Positions 47,461-59,720 of a stretch of DNA of 64,000 nt are shown here, piece by piece. Below the pieces are notes generated by a model that was given only the letters and a program-made list of their open reading frames with translations, did no database searches and was not told where the DNA came from. Each line of letters begins with the position of its first letter. Positions within the stretch are counted from its first letter, which is position 1. A program made the translations under genes and the position numbers. The stretch comes from Pampus argenteus (lineage: Eukaryota > Chordata > Actinopteri > Scombriformes > Stromateidae), in assembly GCA_036937835.1 (NCBI GenBank), contig CM072860.1, forward strand, positions 1,089,001 through 1,153,000, given 5' to 3'.

Positions 47461-50400
47461 CACTTACTATCCATTTCTTCCCTCTTTCTTCCCTTCCATC
47501 TTTCCACATTCTTCTTTCATTAATATTATTATTTTTATTTTTTTATCAGTTCTTTTTTCCCTCCTTGTTCCCCTCCCGCTGTATTTCTCCTCTCTCACCC
47601 TGGAGTCGGCCACTCGGCTCAGTCCCAGCTCCTGGATCAGTTTGTTGACTTTCTGCTTTTTCTCGTCCTGAGAGACGCTCGACGGGAGACGCAGCGCCGC
47701 TGAGAAGGTGAAGTTCTCTCTGACCGTCAGCGTTCCCATCACCACGTCGTCCTGCAGAGATTATTAAAATAACAGCTGATGCTTTTATCTGTTCAAATCA
47801 TACTTCTATATTATGATTTACATTTTATGTATACAGAACATGACTGAAACAGAAGAAGCTCTTCTTATTGTTGCATGCAGCTCCGTCCTGTCTGGACCAG
47901 GAAACTCTGCTGAATCAAGCCTTTCTATTGGCTCCTGTCTACTGTCTTCCTGTCTGTCTCACCCACCTGCACCACGTATCCAGACAGACACTTGAAGTTT
48001 GGAGGCTGAGGAGCTCCGTCGATCAAAACTTCACCTGACAGACCTGCAGGGTCTTTTCTAGCTGCCAACACATCCAGAAACCTGAAGGAAGAACAGAAAC
48101 TCTGACATTAACCTCTTACCCAGGTCTAAAATACACCTTTCACTGTTATTATAATAAAATCATTTCATTAATATAACTGTGATGTTCATGACAACCAGCA
48201 ACCATCTTATCTTATCATTTTGGTTAGTGGTGGAAGAAGTAATGAGATCTTTGTACTGTGTGTAAAATGCAACAAGCACAAAAAGATGAAACTTTTGTAG
48301 TTTTAAATGAATTATGTGTGTTTGTATTTACGTATTTATGTTTGGACGTGTTTGCAGCACTCACGATGACTTCCCGCTTCCTGTCGCTCCCATGATGGCG
48401 TTGAGACCCGGCTTCATGATCCCACTGAGAGAGAAAGAGAGATTTGATTCCATTATTTAAAACCGTTTCATCCAGACATTAGACCAACGCTACGTAATAA
48501 TTGTATATCATAGTTTTTTATAGTATTGTTGATAATGACGAAGGAAGTTTCAGTTCTTGGAGGTAAAAATGTTGCTGACAGATAAAGTTCAGTAACTGTT
48601 GGTGAACTTGATTGATTTCTGAGGAAGTGAAACAGGTTTTCTTCATCATGTGACAGGTCAACAAAGAAAATGCTGAATAACTTAATAACTGATTTATTGA
48701 TGATGCTGCAGTTTTATTCTTTTGCCTCATACATGATGTTTCTATTTATTTTTCCTGCATTCATTTTTTAACGATAAAGAAACTTAAAAGAGTTTTTTAC
48801 TAAACAGTTTTAATGCATTTTGACAAGGCTGGAAAATATCTGAGTGAGCATCTTCACTCGATGAGCTGTTGTGAACGTCTTTGGGGTTTTTTTGCTGATT
48901 CAGATTAAGGACTTCCCCTTCTCCATTCATCGGCCAAAGCATTAGTCAGCAAACTCAATGAAACATGACGCTGGTTTATTTCTAACACTGAAACCATGAC
49001 GCTGCAGTTTTCTCTCAGATATCACGGCCCATGTGACCTTCTGACTTCCTTCCTTCCTCTTTTTTTCTTTCTTTTCACTCTCCTGATGAAATCTACCTTC
49101 AGAGTCGTAGTTAACGTTTACACCAGAGTACACACAGACTTGTACTTGACTTCTACTTGACTTTTAGTGTGCATGAAGCAAAAACATCAACTAAAAGAGA
49201 TAAAGAGGGAAAAGGCCGGTCTAATATCTTCTTGTACACTGAACGTGAGAAAAGCTTGCACACATTTACCTGAATGTTTACCTTCGTGCCTCTTCCAGAT
49301 AACAGATGCTGTCAGGTATGCAGCGCTCACTGAGGCTCTGTTTCTGACATTTCAACATTTCAACATTTCCATCATTATCTTAAAGAATAGAAGCGTTACT
49401 TAAACATTTGTGAACTTTTCTGACTGTAACTAACTTTTTTTAAAATCAGTTTTGAAGGAAAACGCGGCTGCAGTTGCAACAGTGAGATTGTTCTCTGTAC
49501 GATTAAATAAGTTCAGGATGAAAAGCAGCGATGTTCTCACGAGCTACAGACATCGTTCTCAAGTGATCAGATTAACTGAAGCTACCTTCAACACATCTGG
49601 TCAATGATTACACAAACAGAACTGTAAAATACCAGAGATACCAGCCCGCTGTAAACACACGCTGCACTTTGGCTGACTGCATTTTTCATAACAGACATAC
49701 ATAATCGAAGACTTTGGTCATTTTCATAACAGATCACAATGAAAGACTTTGATTCTTTGTCAGGTGAGGTGATGATCTGGTGCTTTTAATTACTTTATAA
49801 CCATCTTCATTGTCTGAACTTGTCAGTGTGGAGCTAAATTCACCTTCTAAGATGCTTTTTACTTACTTTTAAACTTTGGTTTAAAAAATACTATATGTAG
49901 AAATATGAGTTTCTTCAGGTCACTAGTTACTAAACAGTTGAGGCAGTTCAGCATCCTGCACTGTGTCTGTTTGTTGGTTTAATCTGAGACTCATTGTTTT
50001 AAAGAGAAAATAGGACCAGAAGTCTCCTGACGAAGAAAACTTCCTTCCTTTTCCTCCAAACGTGTGTTTGAGCCTCGAGTCACCTGTCAGCACGTAGACA
50101 AACACACACAATAGCTGCACATAGACCACCTGAGGCCAGAGGTATTCACATCCTTTACTGAAGTAAAAGTACCAATAAGTACAGTATAAGTAGTATGTGC
50201 TTGATGTAGTTAAAGTACTGCAGTAACAGTACATAAGTATAGTGATCTTGATGTAGTTAAAGTACTGCAGTATCAGTAGTGACTGATATATTATTATATA
50301 TGACATCATTATATTATTAATACTGAAGCATCAGTGTTAGAGCAGCATGTTACTGTTGTAGCTGCTGGAGGTGGAGCTAGTTTCAACTACTTTATATACA

Positions 50401-51106
50401 GTTAGCTAGTTTAGTCCAGTGGTTCCCAACCTAGGGGTCGGGGCCCTCCAAAGGGTCACCAGGTAAATCTGAGGGGTCGTGAGATGATTAATGGGAGAGG
50501 AAAGAAGAAGAAACAAAGTTCTGATACACAAATCTGTTTTCAGCTTTTGGACTTTTTCTCTAATCTTTGATTTTTGCTGAAATATTGGACACATAAGTTT
50601 TGTTGCTGTGTTTTGTTGTGTTGACATGTGTCGTGCTATTGACCAATAGCAAGTAGTGTTGACAGTTCTGACCTTTGAGGGAGCACAGAGTCCAAATGGA
50701 GGACGTTAACATGACTTTGTCAACTTTTCCTACTGTTGAAGTATAAACTGCTCCAACAAAGAGACACAGGTACAAATACTTCTTTTAAGCAGCTTCTTAT
50801 GAGAAATAAAAAGATGTCTTGTGATTGGCTCACTTGAGGTCGATGAGGATGTCTTTGATCGTCCCCTTCTTCCGACACAAACAGCTCCCTCCTTGGGTCA
50901 CCTTGTAGTAAATGTTGTGGAAGCTGACAGTGGCGCCATGTCGCTGTTGGCCCGAACCTGCAGACTGAAAAACAATTAATTCAAACCAAAACCATAACAA
51001 TGGATTTCCAAAACCCGTAATGTTAGTATGAAGGAAGGAAGGGAGGTACCTTGTGTTTGGCGGCTCCATTCAGCCCCAGTTCAATCGTCTCTCCGCTCTC
51101 TGACAT
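43527..51106 (-). CDS. abcg2: ABC transporter G2, multidrug and urate efflux half-transporter
   Basis: Plasma-membrane half-transporter that dimerises. Eighteen coding exons (transcript order): 51050-51106, 50834-50964, 48365-48424, 47967-48081, 47599-47751, 47241-47398, 46915-47017, 46771-46819, 46368-46463, 46163-46261, 45812-45957, 45619-45701, 45383-45472, 45110-45234, 44823-44977, 44468-44557, 43783-43850, 43527-43674; 641 residues (human 655). Nucleotide-binding domain: Walker A GATGSGKSS (75-83), signature ISGGERKR (181-188), Walker B VLFLDEPTTGLD, His loop SIHQPRYS. Six membrane segments follow. The human R482 position is Arg (473). In the last extracellular loop, Cys583, the N-glycosylation site NST (587-589) and Cys594 match human C592, N596 and C608, but a five-residue gap removes the cysteine equivalent to human C603. 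Which of the fish abcg2 paralogues this is cannot be told here. Confidence 0.95.
43876..44401. repeat. (ATC)n trinucleotide array in abcg2 intron
   Basis: About 525 bp of ATC units, regularly broken by AACACC(TTC/ATC) blocks, fills most of the intron between the 90-nt and 68-nt exons near the 3' end. Long His, Met or Asp-rich ORFs across it are by-products of the repeat. Confidence 0.97.
46060..46142 (+). repeat. Interspersed repeat, copy in abcg2 intron
   Basis: Second copy of the 83-bp element at 20647-20729. It ends about 20 bases from the donor side of abcg2 exon 10, so it is downstream of that exon in transcript orientation. Confidence 0.8.
46480..46562 (+). repeat. Dispersed teleost-type repeat, copy 2
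   Basis: GTAGAAGAAGTAAAAGTACC, then AGCAATGTAAAAATACTTCA and CCTGCATGAAAAATCACTAT. Parts recur at 11483-11622 and at about 53640-53680 (AAAATCACTATTTGGTGGA). Confidence 0.55.
47409..47459 (-). repeat. (GT)n upstream of abcg2 exon 6 acceptor
   Basis: On the sense strand a 51-base GT run leads within a few bases to the acceptor of the 158-nt exon that carries the ABC signature and Walker B. The complementary (CA)n (plus-strand GT at about 47204-47238) follows directly after its donor. Confidence 0.95.
50147..50420 (+). repeat. Dispersed teleost-type repeat, copy 3, nested with a second element
   Basis: Carries TTGATGTAGTTAAAGTACTG twice, GTAGCTGCTGGAGGTGGAGC, then GTGGTTCCCAACCTAGGGGT with GGGTCGTGAGATGATTAATG just beyond. 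The latter looks like a separate widespread fish repeat. It sits in abcg2 intron 2. Confidence 0.6.
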
Positions 51107-51938
51107 CCTCTACCTGTCTCCACCTGAACAAAACACTGAGGAAACGCTTTTCCGTAACTAACTCGTCTTTTTTGCCAAAGCTTCTGCGTAATTGATTTGC
51201 TGTGCAGAACTAAAAAGTTTCCAGTCAGAAATATTCACATGTACTGTATTTCTACTTTAAACTGTACTGTTAGAAAATATAAACTATTGAGAATAAATCC
51301 TTGTGTTGTTTGCTGTATGTTTTTTCTATTCTGAGCATTGTTGTAGCTTTGTTTTTCATAATTTTGTACCAGTATAGAAGTCGTGATCAAAAGCTCCAGA
51401 ACAGCGACTCAAAGGACCTTGGATGGTTTTCCAACAAACACAACTGGTCATTTCTCTTTTCAACAGGATTCATATGACTTCTCTGAACATCTGATTTGAT
51501 TAACTTTAGGCTCAAAATCTACTTAGTGATCATTAAACTGTTGTGGACATGTTAAAACGGTGCAGACTGTGGTAGGGGACAGGATATAAACAGCTACCCT
51601 TTGCCAAAGTTAAACGCTGTCTTGATCCAACAAACTAAAACTGTTTTTCTGGTGGTCGGTCCTTTCTTACAATTCGTCACAGAGGCTCAAAATGAGGCCC
51701 AGTCTTAAATTCTCTGCCCACCAACCTTACCATTAAGTTTCCTACTGATCTGTTGAAATCAACACAAGTCTCTCTGAACAACAGAAGCAGTTAAAATTAC
51801 TTCACTTTTTGTTCTACAAACAATCCAGTTTGGTAAAAAAACTCCAGATGTAAATAACTCTAGTTTGTAGCAGTGCAGACTCAAAAATAAGACACAATTG
51901 AAATACTAATAAATTAAAAACAAGAGTTCGTCACTCAC

Positions 51939-52030
51939 CTGCTGGAGCCAGAAAATCCTTCTTAAAACAGCTGCTGACGGACAACAAACCAACAGGACAC
52001 TGAGCAGGAGCGAGTGGACACACTGCAGAG
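51939..52030 (-). promoter_or_regulatory. abcg2: Candidate proximal leader exon of abcg2
   Basis: On the minus strand a GC-balanced segment ends CTCCAGCAG|gtgagtga, a strong donor. It could join the acceptor about 20 bases upstream of the abcg2 ATG (TTTGTTCAG). Its 5' end is not visible. Confidence 0.35.
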
Positions 52031-52491
52031 ATCGATGTGTGTGTGGCAGAGAGAGCAGTGTGTTCAGCGTGTGTGTTGAACCGAGTTTTATGACTGAAGG
52101 CGTGATAAGAGAAGTAGGGAGAAGGGCAGCAGTGGTTGTGACTCACTCTCATGTCTGTTTAAAAGCATCAGTCAGGTGTCCATATGAACAGTGACTGTAA
52201 TCATTGCTCCTGTTCAAAGATCTGCTTCAGATGTGCTTTCAGTGTCAGTGATGGAGGTTCAAATCCACAGTGTGTCCACAAACATGCATTTAAAAGGTGA
52301 TCTGAAGCTCAGGGGCGGATTAACATTACTTTAGGACCCCGGGGCTTGTTTGGTGCCCCCACCCGGCCCCCCAACATTAAAAATACAAAATGGAATAATC
52401 ATCAATAAAAGGCAAGGCAGCTTTATTTATAAAAGATGCTTCATACACAGAGGTAGATTCAAGCTGCTGTACAGAGAAACACAATAGTTAA

Positions 52492-52720
52492 AGCAACACA
52501 ACGTAAAGTTAAAGAAACACAACGTAAAGTTAAAACAACACAACGTAAAGTTAAAGCAACACAACGTAAAGTTAAAACAACACAACGTAAAGTTAAAACA
52601 ACACAACGTAAAGTTAAAGCAACACAACGCAAAGTTAAAGCAACACAACGTAAAGTTAAAGCAACACAACGTAAAGTTAAAGCAACACAACGTAAAGTTA
52701 AAGCAACACAACGTAAAGTT
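52492..52720. repeat. 21-bp minisatellite, eleven copies
   Basis: Unit (G/A)(C/A)AACACAACGTAAAGTTAA plus A, eleven near-identical copies. Because 21 is a multiple of three, frames stay open and read as seven-residue repeats on the minus strand. There is no sign that they are translated. Confidence 0.95.
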
Positions 52721-53265
52721 TTTTGTTTTTTTTTTACCAAATAACGCTTGTTTGGAAATTTGCTGACTACATTTTTGGAGATGTGGAGCTGCCCTCTTGA
52801 TGCTTTCATTGCACTTGTAGTAACGTAACAGCGTAGTGGTAGCCGTCTGTCTCTCCTCTGCTCACTGCTGAGTGTTTCACACACACAGAGCGGAGCAGAG
52901 GAGAGAAAACAGAGCGACTGTAAATGACACCAACTCAGATGAAATGAAACAAGTGAGATTAAATTAAGTAGATAACCGGAAGTAGTTGTGCTTTAAGTTT
53001 CCGTTTAATTCCCGCCTCCACTAGTGTGCTTGAGTGCTTGAAGTTGCTGTTGCTAGGAAACCGGAGGCGTCTACAGATACGTCACATGTTAAAGCAAGCC
53101 GGAACCGGAACTGGACTCCAGTTGGTGGGAAAGTGTGTTTGACAGGATTAACAGCAGTATTCATGTCTTTAAATGAAGCGCTCTGTTTATCAGTAGAAAC
53201 AACATGAAACAACATGAAACACTAAAGTCAACAATAAAACAATAAAACAAGATAAACAGTCTCAC

Positions 53266-53400
53266 CTTCAGACTCTTTAACTGTGTCTAACATCCACATC
53301 CGGGCTCTTTACGCAGAAACAGTCATCCGGTTAAAAATAACCTCTCTGCTGCTCGGCTCGGGCTCGCGCCGCCACGTTCAAACCGACGTAATGACGCAAA
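53266..53400 (-). promoter_or_regulatory. abcg2: Candidate distal leader exon and GC-rich promoter of abcg2
   Basis: A donor GTCTGAAG|gtgaga closes a segment that extends into the most GC-rich patch of this spacer (53330-53410). Mammalian ABCG2 uses several alternative untranslated first exons, which makes a second leader plausible. Confidence 0.3.
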
Positions 53401-53938
53401 GCACGTTACAAAGAGTGTTGACGCGCAGCGAGATGATTCACTCCTCATCACAACTAGTTCACACCGTGTTTGTTTGTTTGTTTGTTTGTTTGTTTGTTTG
53501 TTTGTTTGTTTAACTCATACTAAAGCTTGTATGACATTTAAATATAAAATACCAAAACAGCGATGTAAAAGTACACAAATAATCACAGCTGCATCCTGAA
53601 CTGTGTTTGTTGCTTTAATATTGGATCATTTGAACACTGATTTAAGTTTAGAGGTAAAAATCACTATTTGGTGGAGCTGTTAACAACGATGTACTTTAAA
53701 ACAAAAATAGGATTTTCTTTGGAAATATATGAATGTCTATGAATATAGACAAGAAATGATTTCCATCTAGTGGTGACATGGAGTAACTACAGCAACACAT
53801 TATACACAATATCATGTAATCAGTGTACAGTATTAATAATATACATAACAACCAAGTTTCTACTTGTGAAGTTAATGTGAATAATCATTTTTTTATTTAA
53901 GTATCTTTGTGTTGAAATCAAGAGACTGATGGGCTACA

Positions 53939-53977
<39 letters not shown>

Positions 53978-54919
53978 CTAGTGACGTCAAAACATTTAGT
54001 GAAGGTCAACACACCCGCAGCTCGTCTGGGTCAAGTTCGAGTGAACATGTCTGAGGATCACTGACATACATTTCACTGTCAGCTTGTGGTCACATGGAGG
54101 AATCTTTGCGGTTTCTATATTTACCAAACGACATTTGAACGCTTCGTTAAAATAAGGGGTGGGGTCATGTGACATTATTGGATGTCTGAGAAGGAAATCA
54201 GGTGTCAGTATTTTTCCATAACACTAACAGGGAATTTAGTGCTAAAATTGACTGTTGGTGTTAATTTGTGTCACAAAACGAGACAAACGTCTGCAAAAAA
54301 GTTGAACAAAGATGGTGTGAGATGATGTCAGGGGTCAAAGGTCAAAGGTTAGGGGTCAGAGGTCAGAGTAGGTGATTCAGTGTGAGCTGATAACTGACAC
54401 GAGACAGTAAGATTATAGTTTCACATACATTTATTTACCTGCAAAGTCTCTTATCTTTTAAAAGACAGACTTTTTCTTTCACTTTGTGGTCATGAGGTAA
54501 CTTGTCCCTGTTTACAGAATGTTGTTACCATGGTAATGGGGATCCTAAATAAACAAAAATAAAAGAGAGGGATATACAGAGTGGACAGAATTTAATGAAT
54601 TTACTGCAGCAGAGCAGACGACCAGTAACACCTTTGAATACATAAAGACTCGTATGTATGTTTTCTTCAACTGACTCATGATATGATCGGAATAACACAG
54701 CGATGTTCAAATGTTTAGTCTCATCATGTGAAGCACACTGTTTATAAACGTCTCTGTATGTACAATATATTAATATACACGCTATGTACACTGTAGTCAG
54801 TTTAACACTAAAGACTCACAGAGGTCGACACTGCTGCTGCGTTGAGGGGCTTCATCGGATGACTTTTAAAGATCATAAATATTTGTCACCTTGTGTTTAT
54901 TGTGGTGACAGCGTTAGAG

Positions 54920-54957
<38 letters not shown>

Positions 54958-54958
54958 T

Positions 54959-57730
54959 CTACGCCCATCTCCCACTTGAGATGAAGTTCCTGCTCATGCT
55001 GTAGATGGCGGCGGAGCTCTGGTGTTTCCCCCAGGCGCCGAATGGCACGATGATGATGGTGGCGTTGTCCTCTGAGCCGTACTGCAGCGCCTTAAAAACA
55101 CACGTTGTTTTTCCACCATTACTGATTTCCTACATCTCCCAGAATGCCTTTGAACAATCACGCTTTTGCTTAAGTGGCATCCAGACTGTGTTACCCCTAG
55201 AGAGTGACAGCAAGAGGGATTCTCGAGCATCTGATACCTGCTGAGCTATGACGTCTGCAGCCTCTGTGGGGTCTTGGCACTTTGTGATGACATCACAGAT
55301 CTCCTGATCACTCAGCAGGAAGTTGATGCCGTCTGTGGTCAGAGCCAGGAAGGAGTCGTTGGCGTGCTGGATCTGCAGAAACAAAGAGAGAGTTACTTTC
55401 TGACAACTCCTTTAATACTAAATGACAAAGTTCATGGACCTTCACTGAGACTCACGGTGATCCGCCGCGTCTCCGGCTCAGCGATGACGCCGCTGTTTTT
55501 CAGGTGGAAGTCTCCAATGCTGCGAGTCATGGCGAGCCGGTCGTTAACGTTAGCCTGACCCACACTGTTCCAAGTCACGAAGCCACCAGACGTCTGGATC
55601 CTGAACACACAAAAACACTAAAACAGTAACAGCATGTTGTGCTCTTCTAGTGGGGCTTTTTATTAAATATAGATCACAGATAAGAGATTTCTGTATTTTA
55701 ATGTCTGTGTTTTGCAGTTGGTGTGACTCTATTAAACTCTTAATAAATAAATTATGACTACAGATTTGAAATAAAGCATTCGGGGGCTTTAAGACTTTGA
55801 GAGACACAAAGAACTTAAAAGCTTGACTTTGTAGGTCACAGACTCAGAAAATAAGTGTCACCATATATTTTGGTGACATTCGGAGTTAAACATAGCCTCA
55901 TCCTGCAGTTACACAACACGAGCTGCTATCGGACCTCAAGTATGCAGAAGTAAGCAAGGCAGTGAGTCGCTGCTTGGCCCTCAGCTACAGTCGAATATGT
56001 TGTAGAGTCTATTTATACACGATGATCTGCAGGAAAACCTTTTAAAATGCTGTCAGGCCGCTTTCAACTTTTGTCTTCCGTATTGTACTTTCCAACTAGT
56101 CTAAAGTCCCTGATGTCAGACTTTTAATCTAATGAGCCTTTTAAGTCTTATTTTCCTTTTCCCATGTGCTTTTATATATATTATTATATATATATATAGG
56201 TGACAGTTGTCATAGTAACAGTAGCTAATCGGAGGGAGACAGTGTACCGTCGTCTCTCGTCCTTGCGGTCAGGTGTGTGGTCTTTGGTCAGTTTGCTGGC
56301 TCGTCCTTTCCTGCAGAGCATCGCCCGACTGTCACCGGCGCTCCCGATCACCAGCTCCATGCCGTCACGTAACAGAGCAACCGTCGCCGTGGTGCCGGCT
56401 GTTAGGAAAGAGGCTGAGGAGGAAGACAGTGATGATTGTTGATGAGTTCTTAGTAATGAAGTGTAATTTCTGCACAAAATGTGTGTGTCTCACTGTTGTT
56501 GAAGTAGCTGAGGTGTTTGTGTAGAGCGCCATCAGCGTCCAGAAAGGCCTTCTTCAAGACGTCCTCCAGATCATCCTCCTCCTCCAAAGCATCTCTGTAC
56601 AGGAACATCCAATAACAGTGTCGTATTAGACACATTTACCGCTTCAAAATGTTGTTTGAAAGCAAACTTTTTATGAATTTCAACCTGATGAATTTCTCCA
56701 TGAAGGTGTAGCAGTAGTCGGCAGCGTGTGGGCCGCCGTGGCCGTCAAACACGGCGAAGTACAGCAGGTTGTCATGGATACGGGCGACACGGAGACGGTC
56801 CTCGTTCTGCTTCCTGAGACCCAAAACAGACGCACTGCCGACTCGGGACAGACTGACCTGAGTGAGAGAGCATCACCGTTATTTCATCCATTATCTATAA
56901 TCAATCTATTCATTCATTCATCCAGATATTTATCCATTCATCAAGCAACATCAAACATAGATTATCTTTCATCCATTAGCTCATTATTCACCCTCTCAGG
57001 TCCCAATTTATTTAACCACTCATCCGTCTATTCAGCCATTTATCAATCTATAATTCATCCTTTCATCCACACATTACTAATCCATTCATCCATCCGCCGT
57101 TCCTCCCAGCTACCTGTGGAATGGCTTTTGCATATCTGAAACTGGAGGGCAGCAGGATTGGTTCTTCTATCCTGTTGTCCCAGATACCAAAAGAGTCCCA
57201 GGTGACCGTGGGGCCGACCGACGCGCTGGCCCGCCGTACGCCCGCCACCCCGAACAACGCCACGCCCACCTGCAGGGCCGCCATTCACACAAGTAGACAG
57301 GGTTAGTTTCATGGGACAAACGGGAGCTGATACAAACCCATTCAATGACATCTTTCTGAATATTAGAAATATTGTTTGATATGATGATATGAGACAAACC
57401 ATCTTGTCTTTATTTGTCAGGTATTAAATTTCCTGGATTAGCCAAAAACATTCATCTTTGGTGATTTTATCTATAAACAGTATATTGATTGATTTTCCAA
57501 TCACAATATTTATTTAACAAACAATGAAAAAAACAAGGACTTAAATTCTGCTCTAATCGTTAAAACAGCAGCATTGTGTGGTTTCATCTTGTGGTATGAA
57601 TGACTCTGTAGCACCTGGCTACCTGTCCAGGTGCTGTGGAGGTTTCTGGTGAGGAGCGAACAGTGAGGAAGGTCTGTCTGGTGATGGCGGAGCGACCACA
57701 CCGCAGCAGATTCAGCACTGTAGACGACAT
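54959..57730 (-). CDS. ppm1k: Mitochondrial protein phosphatase 1K (PP2Cm)
   Basis: Matrix PP2C phosphatase that dephosphorylates and activates branched-chain keto-acid dehydrogenase. Eight exons (transcript order): 57623-57730, 57114-57269, 56685-56857, 56494-56594, 56248-56413, 55456-55600, 55238-55372, 54959-55090; 371 residues (human 372). The N-terminus (MSSTVLNLLRCGRSAITRQT) is Arg-rich and suits mitochondrial import. TWDSFGIWDNRIEEPILLP is the conserved pre-domain segment. PP2C motifs: RKQNED (E107, D108), VFDGHGG (D126, G127), GTTATVALLRDG, GDSRAMLCRKG, MTRSIGDFHLK, LTTDGINF (D297), SEDNATI (D336), and the end FISSGRWA. All metal-coordinating acidic residues are present, so the enzyme should be active. 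It lies beside abcg2 in the same orientation, as in human. Confidence 0.95.
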
Positions 57731-59003
57731 GGCTGACCGTCTTTAACAGCTGTGGAGATTCTTAACAAGGAGGAAACACCTGGCCAGGTGGCGGCTTTCC
57801 AAAATAAGAGACAACAAAAATACATTTAATTACGGCTGCAAGTCATGATTCTTTTTCTTAATATTTCTCCATTGATTGATTCGTCAGAAAATATTGAAAG
57901 ATGCTCAAGATGACGTCTTCAAATTTCAAATAGGCTTTATTAAATTTGCATTGATATAAAAACGATGAAAAGTGCTGCTTTTTTTTGCATGCTAAAGGTT
58001 ATGAAAGCCTCAAATAGCCCCGTGTGTGTGTGTGTGTGTGTTGTCTACTATTACATGTAGAGCAGATAACCAAGGCCAGGCTCTAAAAATACTGAGTCTG
58101 ACTTCACGTGAAAATGAGTTTTGCTCCAAAGAGAAAAATCTAAACTCAAACATGTTTGAATTATCGTCCCCTTTCACCTAATGCCCTGTGACACACACAC
58201 ACACACACACACTTCGCCTTTTGCAATGGTGTAAAACCTGTTTGACCAAAGTAAATAAGGTGTGTTGTTTGTGATCGATAAGCAGGGGCAGCAGTAGGTT
58301 AGTGCATATATATATATATATATATACACACCTTTATTTCACACTCCAGCATGTACACATTATAATTATGTGACCAATGTGGATGAAAACATAACAATGC
58401 AACATGTATGTTCGGGTGCAACTTACACACATATTCAAGCTCAGGCTCATCTTTATTGAACTAATTTTAAAACTGAATTATTGATCATACATGTTTTTAT
58501 TGATACATGGTGCCCCCTCATATTTTTGTTTTTATTTGTCTCCACAGTTTACTTACTTTTCATTGATTTACAATATAAGTGTCCTTGTCTTTCATTCTGT
58601 TATTTTAATATTACAAAGTTTAATAAAAAAAAAAATAATAATAACAAAATAAACATTTTTTTAAAAGTTTAGTTCAGTTTAGTGAAAACTTATAATAGAA
58701 TTTAGTATAAGAAAAACACAGCAAAAAGTAATATAAGATAAGATAATGGGTTATTGATAATTACAATATTTTACGACCGTCAATCACTGTTAAAAAGAAA
58801 GTCAAAATGGCGCTAACAAAAACTAACCTTATTTAATTTCCTTGTTGGTATTTTTCCCGCCGGTTCCGTCTCCGTGGCAACAGGTGTCCAGAGCTCCAGT
58901 CCAGCAGCTGCCTCGAGCCCGCAGTCGTCCTCGCGCTGTGGCTGCTGAGCTCGAGGGGATTTAAAAATGAGTTGTAGCCGTCCAATCAGAACCCTGGCAG
59001 TCG

Positions 59004-59011
59004 TGACGTCA
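59004..59011. promoter_or_regulatory. ppm1k: Perfect CRE palindrome in ppm1k promoter
   Basis: TGACGTCA, the CREB/ATF consensus, sits about 30 bp upstream of the GC-rich leader of ppm1k. A CCAAT box at 58982 is close by. Confidence 0.5.
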
Positions 59012-59400
59012 GCTCTCTCTACCTTTTAGTTAGTAAAACTAACTCCAGTAACTATAAGGTCAATGTCCTGCTGCTTTAAATGTAGTAATAAATAAAAGTA
59101 CTATGTCAAAACTATATTTCATACTAGTTTTTAATGTTAGTAAATAAACATCTTTATGTTCTTCACTGTTGGTCAGATAAAACTAATTATTTGAATATGT
59201 TGACTTGCTGTATGTGATTTCCACTCTCACAGTTAGACATACAAAGACGTATACACACATTATATCAACTGTTTGCATTGCATTGCTGTGTGTGTGTGTG
59301 TGTGTGTGTCCTCAATGTATCTGAAGTACATTGAATAAAACATGACAGAGAGATTCTGTTGTTAACATGAGCGCAACTTTAATGTTTCTGAATAATTCAG

Positions 59401-59563
59401 AGAAGCAATCCAGCGCTGCATCAGCAACATAACAGCACTACAGGAGGAGGAGCGAAGGAGTTATGAAAGAGGGGTGAGATGGATGAAGAGATCACAGATG
59501 GAGAGAAAAGAGAAGGAAAGAGAGCTGCAGGAAATGTGTGCCCAAAGAGAAGAAAAGAAGTGA
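59401..59563 (+). other. Orphan coding-like exon, coiled-coil sequence
   Basis: After an acceptor-like AATAATTCAG, the frame from 59402 reads EAIQRCISNITALQEEERRS and continues for about 34 more charged residues to a TGA at 59561-59563. The composition (Glu, Lys, Arg, Gln with spaced hydrophobics) suits a coiled coil. No partner exon is visible upstream on the plus strand, and purine-rich DNA can imitate such sequence, so it may be a remnant or chance. Confidence 0.25.
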
Positions 59564-59678
59564 GGGAGAGGAGAATATAAAACATTTAATGATGACATGA
59601 GGTGTAATCTGATGATGATTCACAAACATCATCACAACATGGTGTTTGTTACAGAGTAAACCAAAATATTAGAAACAC

Positions 59679-59720
<42 letters not shown>

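Larger units (their letters stand above)
51107..54958. other. abcg2 upstream region and ppm1k 3' side
   Basis: Two possible abcg2 leader exons are seen (51939 and 53266 upward). Between them is a 21-bp minisatellite. A GC-richer, promoter-like stretch at about 52970-53410 has several CCGGAA sites. (GTTT)n occurs at 53468-53511 and (CA)n at about 53941-53976. The stretch 54000-54958 probably includes the ppm1k 3' UTR; no coding exon is seen. Confidence 0.5.

Noticed and set aside
52492..52720. CRISPR-like array
   Set aside because: The units are contiguous with no unique spacers, and the genome is eukaryotic.
52427..52884. Seven-residue-repeat protein on the minus strand
   Set aside because: The 21-bp minisatellite keeps frames open; the unique N-terminal part has no recognisable domain and no acceptor or promoter context.
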